NCBI GenBank assembly: GCA_963819075.1
Contig: CAWFUP010000002.1
Span: 186,001-250,000 of the forward strand
DNA length: 64,000 bases
Origin: CAVQBJ01 sp963819075
Lineage (GTDB): Bacteria; Actinomycetota; Thermoleophilia; Solirubrobacterales; Solirubrobacteraceae
Direction: 5' to 3'
Part shown: positions 55,312-63,496 of the stretch, in pieces
How the letters are laid out: each line of letters starts with the position of its first letter
Numbering within the stretch: the stretch's first letter is position 1
Notes under the pieces: generated by a model
What the model saw: only the letters and a program-made list of their open reading frames with translations
What the model was told of the DNA's origin: nothing
Database searches by the model: none
Position numbers and translations under genes: made by a program

Positions 55312-55920
55312 TCAGCTTACGGTGAGGGTGCCCTGCATGCCGCCCTGACGATGCCCGGGCACCGAGCAGTAGAACACGTAGGTCCCCGGCTTCAGGTGCA
55401 GCGACAGCGTCCGCGTGCCGCCCTGGAACGTCGGCGTGGCGGCGAGCACCGTGCTGCCCTGGGCGATCGTCATGTTGTGCATCTCGGGTGCCATGTTGGC
55501 GAAGTTGATCGTCACCTGGCCGGCCGCGGCGTGCAGCGTCGGCTTGGTGAACGCGAGCGCGCCGCTCGGCTCGGCGCTCTCGCTGAGCGTCCCGGCGGCC
55601 GAGCTCGACGGTGGCGCCGCGGTGCCGCCGGTCGTCGCCGGGAGGCTCGCGGCCGGCGAGGACACCGTCGCCGCGGCCGCCGTGTGCTCGCCGCCCGAGG
55701 TGACGACGGCGGTCCCTGCGGCGAGCAGCACGAGCACGGCGCTGATCGCCATCACGCCGCGCTCGCCGCCGAGCGTGCTCGGGAAGTCCGGCCGGCGCAG
55801 TCCGATGCCGACCGAGACGACGATCGCCCAGAGCGCCAGCGCGCCGCCGCAGATGTAGAAGGGGACCTTGCTCTTCGCGGCCGCGAGGACGGGCAGCAGA
55901 TGCAGCGTCGCGCTCACCAT
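55312..55920 (-). CDS. Membrane-anchored cupredoxin
   Basis: 202 residues. Two N-terminal membrane helices (VPFYICGGALALWAIVVSVG; VMAISAVLVLLAAGTAVV) and a Thr/Ser/Ala-rich linker precede a C-terminal cupredoxin: VTINFANMAPEMHNMTIAQG with the first His, and GTYVFYCSVPGHRQGGMQGT with Cys, His and Met (C-x4-H-x4-M). This resembles the small blue-copper proteins tied to the respiratory chain or copper oxidases. Short gap to the divergent pyrophosphatase gene. Confidence 0.9.
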   Translation of the reverse strand: MVSATLHLLPVLAAAKSKVPFYICGGALALWAIVVSVGIGLRRPDFPSTLGGERGVMAISAVLVLLAAGTAVVTSGGEHTAAAATVSSPAASLPATTGGTAAPPSSSAAGTLSESAEPSGALAFTKPTLHAAAGQVTINFANMAPEMHNMTIAQGSTVLAATPTFQGGTRTLSLHLKPGTYVFYCSVPGHRQGGMQGTLTVS

Positions 55921-55969
55921 CGGGAAGCGAGCCTAACCGATGCGGGCGCGGGTATGCTGCGCACGCCGC

Positions 55970-56470
55970 ATGACCGCCGACCGCCCTCGCCTCCTGTGCC
56001 ACGTCGAGATCCCGAAGGGAAGCCGCAACAAGTACGAGTGGGACGAGGAGCTGCAGGCGATCACGCTCGACCGCTTCCTGTTCTCGTCCGTCGTGTACCC
56101 AACCGACTACGGCTTCGTCCCCGAGACACTCGCCGAGGATGGCGATCCGCTGGACGCGATGGTCGTCGTATCCGAGCCGACCTTCCCGGGCTGCCTGATC
56201 TCGGTCAAGCCGATCGCCGTCTTCAAGATGCGCGATGACGAGGGCGTCGACGACAAGGTGCTGTGCGTGCCGCTGCGCGACCCGAACTGGAACACGATGG
56301 ACACGCTCGACGATCTGCCGATCGCCCTGCGCGACGAGATCTCGCACTTCTTCTCGATCTACAAGCAACCGGAGGGCAAGGTGGTCAAGGTGGATGGCTG
56401 GCACGATCGCGGGACGGCCCTGCGCACGATCGAGGCGGCGCGCGAGCGCTGGCGCGAGGAGCGGACCTGA
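55970..56470 (+). CDS. ppa: Inorganic pyrophosphatase
   Basis: 166 residues from the ATG at 55970 (an in-frame ATG at 55940 is less likely). VEIPKGSRNKYEWDEELQAI, LFSSVVYPTDYGFVPETLAE, and the metal-binding DGDPLDAMVVVSEPTFPGCL (three catalytic Asp), then VPLRDPNWNTMDTLDDLP and FFSIYKQPEGKVVKVDGWHD are textbook family I PPase. Hydrolyses PPi to two phosphate; cytoplasmic hexamer in relatives. Its TGA shares a base with the ATG of the dehalogenase gene. Confidence 0.95.
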   Translation: MTADRPRLLCHVEIPKGSRNKYEWDEELQAITLDRFLFSSVVYPTDYGFVPETLAEDGDPLDAMVVVSEPTFPGCLISVKPIAVFKMRDDEGVDDKVLCVPLRDPNWNTMDTLDDLPIALRDEISHFFSIYKQPEGKVVKVDGWHDRGTALRTIEAARERWREERT

Positions 56471-57351
56471 TGGACGCCGTACGGACACCTGACGAGCTGC
56501 TCGCCGACCTCCCGGACTTCCCCTTCGCGCCCCACTTCCGCACCGTCGACGACGGCCTGCGCATGGCCCACGTCGACGAGGGCGACGGGCCGCCGGTCGT
56601 GTTCGTGCACGGCGAACCGACGTGGTCGTTCCTGTGGCGCAAGGTGATCGGACCCGTGCGCGACGCCGGCTTCCGCTGCATCGCCCCCGACCTGCTCGGG
56701 TTCGGCCGCTCGGATAAGCCGATCGACCTCGACTGGTACACCTACGATCGCCACTCGGCGTCGCTGCAGGGACTGCTCGCGGACCTCGACGTGCGCGACG
56801 CGACGGTCGTGGTGCACGACTGGGGCGGACCGATCGGCCTGCGCGCGGCCGTCGAGGCGCCCGAACGGATCGCGCGACTGGTGATCCTCGACACCGGGTT
56901 GTTCACCGGCCACCAGCGCATGACCGAGGCGTGGACGCAGTTCCGCGACTTCGTGGAACGCACCGAGGATCTGCCGGTCGGCATGCTCGTCAAGGGCGCG
57001 TGCCTGACCGATCCGGGCGACGACGTCGTCGCCGCTTACGACGCGCCGTTCCCGAGCACCGCCGCCAAGGCCGGGGCGCGCGCCTTCCCGCTCATGATCC
57101 CTCGCAGCCCCGAGGAGCCGGGCGCCGCCGCCGGCCAGCGGGTGCTCGAGGCGCTGCGCGACGACCGGCGCCCGACGCTCATGCTGTGGGCCGACTCCGA
57201 CCCGATCCTGCCGCTCAGCACCGCGGAGCGCTTCGCCGAGGCGATCGGACGCGACGCGCCGGAGGTCATCACCGGGGCGAGCCACTTCCTGCAGGAGGAT
57301 CGCGGCGACCAGATCGGCGAGCGCATCGCCGAGTGGCTCACCGCCGGCTGA
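56470..57351 (+). CDS. Haloalkane dehalogenase (subfamily I-like)
   Basis: 293 residues. HGEPTWSFLWRKVIGPVRDA (oxyanion), FRCIAPDLLGFGRSDKPIDL, the nucleophile elbow VVVHDWGGPIGLRAAV (Asp nucleophile followed by the halide-binding Trp), catalytic acid in LMLWADSDPILPLS and His in ITGASHFLQEDRGDQ. The HGEPTWS and DSDP pattern fits DhlA-type haloalkane dehalogenases, which turn haloalkanes into alcohols plus halide; some members act on other halides or as epoxide-type hydrolases. Start codon overlaps the ppa stop (TGATG), so they are coupled. Confidence 0.88.
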   Translation: MDAVRTPDELLADLPDFPFAPHFRTVDDGLRMAHVDEGDGPPVVFVHGEPTWSFLWRKVIGPVRDAGFRCIAPDLLGFGRSDKPIDLDWYTYDRHSASLQGLLADLDVRDATVVVHDWGGPIGLRAAVEAPERIARLVILDTGLFTGHQRMTEAWTQFRDFVERTEDLPVGMLVKGACLTDPGDDVVAAYDAPFPSTAAKAGARAFPLMIPRSPEEPGAAAGQRVLEALRDDRRPTLMLWADSDPILPLSTAERFAEAIGRDAPEVITGASHFLQEDRGDQIGERIAEWLTAG

Positions 57352-57376
57352 CCGGCCCTCCGCGGCAGCGACCGTT

Positions 57377-57429
57377 GGGGGGTGCTCGTCCTTTCTATGA
57401 CATAGCTGGAGAAAGGACGTGCACCTCCC
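57377..57429. terminator. Long imperfect hairpin after the dehalogenase gene
   Basis: Arms GGGGGGTGCTCGTCCTTTCT (57377-57396) and AGAAAGGACGTGCACCTCCC (57410-57429) pair at 18 of 20 positions, with the loop ATGACATAGCTGG. It starts 26 nt after the dehalogenase stop and lies 85 nt before the next gene; terminator or small structured leader. Confidence 0.55.
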
Positions 57430-57513
57430 GCACGATCGCCACCAGCCGCGACTTGCGGCCCGCGCCGCGGTTATCACTCCACGATGGGTCGTTCCCCTAC
57501 CGAGGAGGAAGCC

Positions 57514-58323
57514 ATGCTTCGTCGTACCCAGTCCCGCCGGTCCCGTCCGCGCATCAACGGCCGCGTCGCCCTGGTGGCCGGCGTGGCGATCTCGGTCCTC
57601 GCGGCGCCGATCGCGCTCGCGCTGCCCATCCAGGGCGGCCAGCGCAATCCGGGCAGCAGCAAGCTCGCCTTCAGCCGGCAGACCCAGATCTGGGCCTCGA
57701 ACTCCGCGTACGCCCTGCGCGTCTCCAACCTGAGCAACGGCGGCGCGGTGATCGACGGCTGCCGCAACGTCGCCGGCGGGCCACCGTGCGTCGACATCGT
57801 CGGCCTGAAGACCGGGCCGGTGTTCGCGTTCAGCGGCGGCGGCAGCGTCGGCGGAACGATCCAGATGTCGAGTCCCACCGCGGCACCGTTCACCACCAAC
57901 GCGACCGGCCTGGCCACGGGATTGAACGCCAACTTCCTGCAGGGCCACCAGGCGTCGGACTTCCTCGCGGCGACCGCGCAGGCGGCCGACTCGGCGAAGC
58001 TCGGCGGGATCGCCGCGAGCAACTACGTGCAGACGAGCCAGCTCGGCGCCTACGCGCAGACGACCCAGCTGCTGTTCGCGGTCGTCTCGCCGAACGGGAC
58101 CCTCGGCGCCAACCGCGGCGCGACGGCCGCGGCCAAGACCGGCAACGCGACCTACACAGTCACGTTCGGCGGCAACGTCAGCAAGTGCTCGTACACGGCG
58201 TCGCCGGTCGGCGCTCTGACGAGCGGCCAGATCGGCGTCGGGCCCGACAGCAACGCCAACGTCGTCGACGTCACCGCGCCCGCGGCGCTCACTCAGGGCT
58301 TCGACCTGCAGGTGATGTGCTGA
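57514..58323 (+). CDS. Secreted protein of unknown function
   Basis: 269 residues from the ATG at 57514, with CGAGGAGG at 57501-57508. The signal peptide region RINGRVALVAGVAISVLAAP ends near LALPIQ. The mature protein has an N-terminal beta region (VIDGCRNVAGGPPCVDIVGL), a Gly/Ala-rich middle with a LGGIAASNYVQTSQLGAYAQ repeat-like segment typical of trimeric or collagen-like phage-tail/surface proteins, and a C-terminal beta domain with CSYTASPVG. Extracytoplasmic; no catalytic motif. Confidence 0.7.
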   Translation: MLRRTQSRRSRPRINGRVALVAGVAISVLAAPIALALPIQGGQRNPGSSKLAFSRQTQIWASNSAYALRVSNLSNGGAVIDGCRNVAGGPPCVDIVGLKTGPVFAFSGGGSVGGTIQMSSPTAAPFTTNATGLATGLNANFLQGHQASDFLAATAQAADSAKLGGIAASNYVQTSQLGAYAQTTQLLFAVVSPNGTLGANRGATAAAKTGNATYTVTFGGNVSKCSYTASPVGALTSGQIGVGPDSNANVVDVTAPAALTQGFDLQVMC

Positions 58324-58326
58324 GCG

Positions 58327-59556
58327 TCACGGATAGATCGTCAGCTCGTTGACGTCCACGGTGACGAGCGGACCGAGGCTCGTCACCGTTGTCGTCGTGG
58401 AGGTGGCCGACGTCGAGCTCGTCGAGGTCTGCGTGGTGGCGCCGTTGGGGCCGCTCGCGCCCGTCGCGCCGGTCGCGCTGCTCTGGGTGGCGAGCGTGAC
58501 CGTGGCCGTCGCCGCAGTGGCCACGGTCGACGGGAGCGAGGAGACCGGCCCACCCTTAGCGCCGAGGATCCACACGACGAGCCAGCGGTAGTGATGGCCC
58601 TTCGTCGTGAGCCCGAACGTCTGCGTGCGCTTGGCGGCGTGCACGGCTGAGATCCGTGTCCAGCCCGGGTCGCCGATCGTGGTCGGCGCGCTCGAGCCGT
58701 TGGCGCCGAGGATGACGAAGGAGGCGCCCGGCGTGTCGGTGACGAGCTTCAGCGACGAGAGCCTCTGCGAGGACCGCAGGTCGACCTGCAGGCCGGCATC
58801 CCCGCCGGGCGACGGCGTCACCGGCACCTGCGCCGACCACGAGGTCGTCGTGTCGCCGTCGATGGCCAGCGACGGGTCGCCGAAGTTCTCGGTCGGATAG
58901 TTGTTCGGGTTGTAGTCGCTCGTCGCGTTCGTGTCGAGCAACAGCGGCGTGGGGCCGGAGGCGGTCTGCGTCGTGCTCGTCGAGGTGCTCGACGGAAGCT
59001 TGGTGGCCGGCGCCGGCGTCTTGACCGCCGGGGTGGGCGTCGTCACGGCCGGGGCCGGGGTGGTGATCGTCGGCGGCGCGACCTTCGGAGCGGCCGGGAT
59101 CGTGGCCGGGGTCGGCGTCGTCGTGGGCTTCGTTGTCGGCGCGGGCGGGAGCGACCCGGTCGCGCCGGTGGTCCCGGTCGCGCCGCTCCCCGGAGTCGTG
59201 GCCGGCGTGAGCGGCGTGACCGTCACCGGACCGGCCTTCAGGACGACGTGCTTGGCCGGCGTGCGCAGCGCGGCGTAGGCCGCGCCGGCGGCGGCGATGA
59301 CGAGCACACCGGTCAGGGCGAAGAGGACCGCGCCGGCGCGGGCCGGGCGGCCGGAGCGCAACGCTCCGGGCCCCGCCGCCCCGCACTCCAGGCACCAGTC
59401 CTGGCCGTCGGCGAGGGCGGCACCGCAGTGTGAGCAGTGGCGCTCGGTCGCCGGCTCATGTTCCGGACTCGTCGCCTCGGAAGCAGGCGACTCGGATGGC
59501 GGTTCGAGGGTTGTCGTCACGGGCGCACGAATGATTTTGACAGCTCGCCGGGTCAC
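58327..59556 (-). CDS. Zinc-ribbon / membrane / discoidin-like surface protein
   Basis: 409 residues from a GTG at 59556. A zinc ribbon (RHCSHCGAALADGQDWCLEC, two CxxC knuckles) on the cytoplasmic side is followed by one membrane helix (AVLFALTGVLVIAAAGAAYA), a 130-residue Pro/Thr linker, and a C-terminal beta-sandwich resembling an F5/8-type discoidin domain (SLAIDGDTTTSWSAQV; GLQVDLRSSQRLSSLKLVTD). A further Thr-rich stretch follows. The GTGA overlap with the ATP-grasp stop makes it the last gene of the polysaccharide operon. The discoidin-like part may bind the glycan; this is inference. Confidence 0.8.
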   Translation of the reverse strand: MTRRAVKIIRAPVTTTLEPPSESPASEATSPEHEPATERHCSHCGAALADGQDWCLECGAAGPGALRSGRPARAGAVLFALTGVLVIAAAGAAYAALRTPAKHVVLKAGPVTVTPLTPATTPGSGATGTTGATGSLPPAPTTKPTTTPTPATIPAAPKVAPPTITTPAPAVTTPTPAVKTPAPATKLPSSTSTSTTQTASGPTPLLLDTNATSDYNPNNYPTENFGDPSLAIDGDTTTSWSAQVPVTPSPGGDAGLQVDLRSSQRLSSLKLVTDTPGASFVILGANGSSAPTTIGDPGWTRISAVHAAKRTQTFGLTTKGHHYRWLVVWILGAKGGPVSSLPSTVATAATATVTLATQSSATGATGASGPNGATTQTSTSSTSATSTTTTVTSLGPLVTVDVNELTIYP

Positions 59557-60542
59557 CTTGGGGCAGGTGGCCCGCCCGGCACGATGTCGCGACCGGTCGG
59601 CTGGAGGTCCGCGTCGAGCTCGAGCTGCCAGAAGTAGCGGGTGAACGTCCGCCCCTCCTGGAAGTCACCCACGTGCGGCTCGATGCGCTCGCCGGCGGCG
59701 AGCCTAACGATCAGCTCGGGGTACGTACGCCCGGGCCTCGCGGCGTACATCGGCGCCGGAAAGGCTCCGCCGAATCGCGTGTTCACATCGGTGATGCCGA
59801 GACCGACCTCGGCGTCGCGAAACGCCTGGATCGTTGCCGGCCCGCGCACCCGCAGGCGCTCCATGACCGTCCGTCCGAGCGCGATCAGCTCGTCGTCGCG
59901 AATGACCGTCCCCTTGATCGACTCGCCGCCGCGGGACTCGATCATCGTGCGCGGAATCGCGTTCAGGCAACGACCCTCGAGGTCGCCGAGGCAGTCGATC
60001 GAGAATTCGGGTCCCTGCATGGCGCGCTGGACCATCACCGGCTCGTCGACATAGTCCACGAAGAAGCGGGCCTGGGCCTCGTCGTGGGCGAGATGGATCG
60101 AGCGCGCACCCGATCCGCGGCGCGGCTTGACCATCACCGGATAGCTCTCGGGCTCCTCGCCGGGCAGCACGGTGGGCGGCGACGGGAGTCCGAGGCGACC
60201 GAGGAGCAGATGCGTTTCGTACTTGTCGTAGGTTGCGGTGGCGACCTCTGGATCGGGCACGAGCGCCGGCAGGCGGCCGTCCGCGCGGGCCTGCGCGAGC
60301 ACCTCGATGTCGAGGTCGGTGAGCGGGATCACCGCGCCGACACCGTGCTCCTCACACAGCGCCAACAGCGACGGGACGTAGGCCGGGTCGTCGATCCGCG
60401 GGACGGCGGCGCGCACGGTGGCCGCGTACTGGGCCGGGGCGAGCGGGTTGGGGTCGACGGCGACCGTCGTCGTCAGGCGGGCGAAGGAGGAGACGATGTC
60501 GTAGCGCTTGCCCACGCCGGTGAGCAGGATCCCCGCCGTCAT
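59553..60542 (-). CDS. ATP-grasp enzyme of the polysaccharide operon
   Basis: 329 residues from the ATG at 60542. After a Rossmann-like start (MTAGILLTGVGKRYDIVSSF) comes the ATP-grasp fold: YDKYETHLLLGRLGLPSPPT, the nucleotide-binding YPVMVKPRRGSGARSIHLAH, and the metal site ATIQAFRDAEVGLGITDVNT plus RFGGAFPAP. This is the CarB-like family found in capsule/lipopolysaccharide clusters, forming an acid-amine or acid-thiol bond. Overlaps both neighbours by 4 nt. Confidence 0.88.
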   Translation of the reverse strand: MTAGILLTGVGKRYDIVSSFARLTTTVAVDPNPLAPAQYAATVRAAVPRIDDPAYVPSLLALCEEHGVGAVIPLTDLDIEVLAQARADGRLPALVPDPEVATATYDKYETHLLLGRLGLPSPPTVLPGEEPESYPVMVKPRRGSGARSIHLAHDEAQARFFVDYVDEPVMVQRAMQGPEFSIDCLGDLEGRCLNAIPRTMIESRGGESIKGTVIRDDELIALGRTVMERLRVRGPATIQAFRDAEVGLGITDVNTRFGGAFPAPMYAARPGRTYPELIVRLAAGERIEPHVGDFQEGRTFTRYFWQLELDADLQPTGRDIVPGGPPAPR

Positions 60543-61189
60543 GGCGCAGGATCGCCGTTGTGCTGGGCGACCGCCTCGGCCCCCGCGACCTCGCCGTCGG
60601 CGGGCGGCTGCCAGCCGCCGGAATGCCCTTTGTACAGACCCTCCCCCCCGAGGACGATCGCCACCGTTCGCCAGAGGATCCTGGCGTCGAGCGCCAATGA
60701 GCGGTGTGCGATGTACCAGAGGTCGAGCTCGATGCGCTCGCTCCAGGGCAGCGACGTGCGGCCCTTGACCTGCGCCCAGCCGGTGATCCCCGGCTTGACG
60801 GCCAGGCGCCCGCGCTGGCGGGGGGTGTACTGCGCGACCTGCGACGGCAGCGTCGGGCGCGGGCCGATGACCGCCATGTCGCCGCGCAGGATGTTGACGA
60901 GCTGGGGCAGCTCGTCCAGCGAGAAGCGGCGCAGGAGCGCCCCGACGCGCGTGATGCGGTCGTCGTTCACGTTGATGGCCAGGCCGGCACCGATGTGCTC
61001 GGCGCCCTGGACCATCGTGCGTAGCTTGAGCACGTCGAACTCCTCGCCGCGCAGGCCCGAGCGCCGCTGACGGTAGATCGCGCCGCCCGGGGACTCCAGG
61101 CGGATCGCCACCCAGGCGAGCACGAGCAGCGGCGCGGCGAGCACGAGCGCGGTGGCGGCGACGAGCACGTCGAACGCGCGGCGGATCAT
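60539..61189 (-). CDS. Undecaprenyl-phosphate sugar phosphotransferase (bacterial sugar transferase family)
   Basis: 216 residues. One N-terminal membrane helix (FDVLVAATALVLAAPLLVLA), then the conserved KLRTMVQGAEHIGAG, LRRFSLDELPQLVNIL, RGDMAVIGPRPTLPSQ and KPGITGWAQVKGRTSLPWSE blocks, and a C-terminal YIAHRSLALDARILWRTVAI. It transfers a hexose-1-phosphate from UDP-sugar to undecaprenyl phosphate, the first membrane step of the repeat unit. Overlaps neighbours by 4 nt. Confidence 0.92.
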   Translation of the reverse strand: MIRRAFDVLVAATALVLAAPLLVLAWVAIRLESPGGAIYRQRRSGLRGEEFDVLKLRTMVQGAEHIGAGLAINVNDDRITRVGALLRRFSLDELPQLVNILRGDMAVIGPRPTLPSQVAQYTPRQRGRLAVKPGITGWAQVKGRTSLPWSERIELDLWYIAHRSLALDARILWRTVAIVLGGEGLYKGHSGGWQPPADGEVAGAEAVAQHNGDPAP

Positions 61190-62337
61190 CGCGTGCCCTC
61201 CGCGGCATCCCAGCCGGCGGTCGTCCCGTGGCGAACCCAATCCCACCAGCCGGCGGCCAGCGACGCGGTGGTCAGGACGTAGTAGCGCGCGACGAGCAGC
61301 GGACGCGAGCGCACGCGCCCGCCGAGCGCGGCCGCGAGCAGGATCGCCAGCTGGGCGACGAGCGTGGCCAGGTACAGTGGCCCGGCGTCGAGGGCCACGA
61401 GCGCGATGTTCGTGAGGAGGGCGATCGCGTGCAGCGCCGGGGTGGCGTAGCGCAGGATTCGGTGCGAGACGATCATCGCCGTGTAGCGCGCTCCGTAGCC
61501 GCGCGGGGAGAGCATCCCGCCGCGCAGGACGATCGGCCAGGCGTGGCTCATCATGCGGCGCTTGCGGGCGAACTCGCCCTCGATCGAGGGGACCATCTTC
61601 TCGGTGGCCCGCGCCGTGGCGACGTAGACCGCGCGCCAGCCGCGCTTGACCATGTTGAACGGAAACGACAGGTCGTGGCCCATGATCGGGTCGACGACGA
61701 GGTAGGCCTCCGCGCGGGTGGCGTAGATCGCGCCGTTGCCGGCGGTGACCGAGGCGAGGCGGGACTCCAGGGCGCGCACCGCCATCTCGTAGCGCCAGTA
61801 GAGGCCTTCCTGGTTGGTCGCGCCGGCGCCGCTGGCGGCCTGTACGAAGCGCACCTGGCCGCAGGCGTAGCCGACGCTCGGGTCGGCGAACGCCTCGACG
61901 AGCCTGCTCAGCGCATCCGGCTCCCAGAGCGCGTTGGCGTCGGAGAAGGCGACAATCTCGCCCGCGGCGCGCTGCACGCCGGCGTCCTGGGCGCGGATCT
62001 TGCCGCCGCGCGGGAGCTCGAGCACGAGGTCGGCGCCGGCCTGGCGGGCTTGCGCGGCGGTGTCGTCCTGGCAACCGTCGCAGCACACGATCACCTGCAG
62101 ACGCCCGTGCGGGTAGCGCAGGGCGCGCAGGTTGGCGACCCTCTCGCCGATCACCGGGCCCTCGTCGTGGGCGGCGACGATCACCGACACGAACGGCTGG
62201 GCACCCTCGGCCGCGCTCGGGGGCGGGGCCTCCGCAACGAGCCTGGCCGCGAGCGCGAGCGCGAGCGCGTAGCCGAGCTGTGTCCACACGATCAGCGCCG
62301 CGGCGAGCCAGAAGCAGATCTCGAGCACCGTTTGCAC
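61186..62337 (-). CDS. GT2-family glycosyltransferase, membrane-bound
   Basis: 383 residues. An N-terminal membrane helix (EICFWLAAALIVWTQLGYAL), then the GT-A fold: FVSVIVAAHDEGPVIGERV, VIVCCDGCQDDTAAQARQAG, AFSDANALWEPDALSRLVEA (DxD-like D-A-N), SVTAGNGAIYATRAEAYLVV, DPIMGHDLSFPFNMVKRGWR, and QQxRW-like KRRMMSHAWPIV. The C-terminal third has three to four membrane helices. It would extend the lipid-linked oligosaccharide at the inner face of the membrane. Starts 18 nt after the GT4 stop. Confidence 0.92.
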   Translation of the reverse strand: MQTVLEICFWLAAALIVWTQLGYALALALAARLVAEAPPPSAAEGAQPFVSVIVAAHDEGPVIGERVANLRALRYPHGRLQVIVCCDGCQDDTAAQARQAGADLVLELPRGGKIRAQDAGVQRAAGEIVAFSDANALWEPDALSRLVEAFADPSVGYACGQVRFVQAASGAGATNQEGLYWRYEMAVRALESRLASVTAGNGAIYATRAEAYLVVDPIMGHDLSFPFNMVKRGWRAVYVATARATEKMVPSIEGEFARKRRMMSHAWPIVLRGGMLSPRGYGARYTAMIVSHRILRYATPALHAIALLTNIALVALDAGPLYLATLVAQLAILLAAALGGRVRSRPLLVARYYVLTTASLAAGWWDWVRHGTTAGWDAAEGTR

Positions 62338-62355
62338 GGCGCCATTGTCGCCGAG

Positions 62356-63477
62356 TCAGCGCTTCGCGCGGATCACGGCCGCGTAGAGGGCGAGCGTGCG
62401 GCGCGCGATGTCGTCCCAGCCGTAGGTTCCGCTCGCCGCTTGGCGCGCGGCGCGGGCCATCGCGGTGCGGCCCAGCGGATCGGCCAGCAGCGCGCGCAGG
62501 GCGGCGCGCAGGGCCTCGACATCGCCCGGCGGCACGAGCCGCACGGCGCCGGTGGCGCCGAGCTCGGGCAGCCCGCCGACGGCGCTGGCGAGGATCGGCG
62601 TTCCCGTACCGAGTGCCGTGAAGGCGACGCCGGACTGATCGATCTCGCGGTAGGGCAGGACGGCCAGGTCGGCGCGCGCGAACAGGGCCGCGGACTCGGC
62701 CTCCGAGACGAAGCGCGGGACGAAGCGCACGCCCGGCGGGGCGGCGGCGCGCAGCGGCTCGAGGTCCATGCGCGGCATGCCGACGACCCACAGCTCGGCG
62801 TGCTCGATCCCGGCCCAGGCCTCCAGGAGGAGGTCGATGCCCTTATAGGGGCGCAGCAGGCCGAAGAACAGCACGACGGGGGTGCTTTCCGGTAGGTCTG
62901 GCAGCTCGCCGGGGAGCTCCGGCGGGGCGGTCGGGCGCGGCCGCAGGACGCCGTGAGGGATGACGTGGACGCGCGCGGGATCGAGCTGCACGTCGTTGAC
63001 GAGGCGGTCGCGACCGTGCTCGGAGTGCACGATGACCGCGTGCATGCGCTCGTAGATCCGCTGCTGGGCCGCGAGCTGGCCGGGGCGCGGCTCGCGCGGC
63101 AGCACGTCGTGGGCGGTGAGGACGAGCGGGCGGCCGTCGGGAAGCAGATGGATGTCGAGCGGCTGCACGGTGAGCCACTGGAAGTGCACGACGTCGGCGC
63201 GATGCGCGGCGCGCCGGTAGCGCCACATGTCGGGGGCGTGCTCGGCGAGCTTGAGGGCCAGTCCGGCGCGGCCGCGCTTGTTGTCGGCGGCCGCGAGGCC
63301 GTGCGCGCGGCGGTAGAAGCGCTCGATGCGCTCATAGCCCTCGGCCGGCGGCACCTCTCCGTAGGCGAAGTGGCTCGTGTGCAGCTGCACCTCGGCGCCC
63401 GCGGCGGCGAGCGCGCGGCAGAGCGCATCGTCGTAGGGCGGGGTGTAGGCCGATGGGTCGACGACGTGGACGAGCAT
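62356..63477 (-). CDS. GT4-family glycosyltransferase
   Basis: 373 residues from the ATG at 63477. GT-B fold: N-domain MLVHVVDPSAYTPPYDDALC, HRADVVHFQWLTVQPLDIHL, VLTAHDVLPREP, IVHSEHGRDRLVNDVQLDPA, VHVIPHGVL; C-domain VVLFFGLLRPYKGIDLLLEA and the donor-site E-x7-E region AVLPYREIDQSGVAFTALGT. First gene of the minus-strand operon. Its start codon is only 19 nt from the start of the divergent glycosyltransferase. Confidence 0.93.
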   Translation of the reverse strand: MLVHVVDPSAYTPPYDDALCRALAAAGAEVQLHTSHFAYGEVPPAEGYERIERFYRRAHGLAAADNKRGRAGLALKLAEHAPDMWRYRRAAHRADVVHFQWLTVQPLDIHLLPDGRPLVLTAHDVLPREPRPGQLAAQQRIYERMHAVIVHSEHGRDRLVNDVQLDPARVHVIPHGVLRPRPTAPPELPGELPDLPESTPVVLFFGLLRPYKGIDLLLEAWAGIEHAELWVVGMPRMDLEPLRAAAPPGVRFVPRFVSEAESAALFARADLAVLPYREIDQSGVAFTALGTGTPILASAVGGLPELGATGAVRLVPPGDVEALRAALRALLADPLGRTAMARAARQAASGTYGWDDIARRTLALYAAVIRAKR

Positions 63478-63496
63478 GCGCCGGGACAATAGGCAC

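Noticed and set aside
61228..62895. Plus-strand frame of 555 codons across the glycosyltransferase genes
   Set aside because: Antisense to two well-supported glycosyltransferases; Arg/Gly/Glu/Ala-rich without domains.
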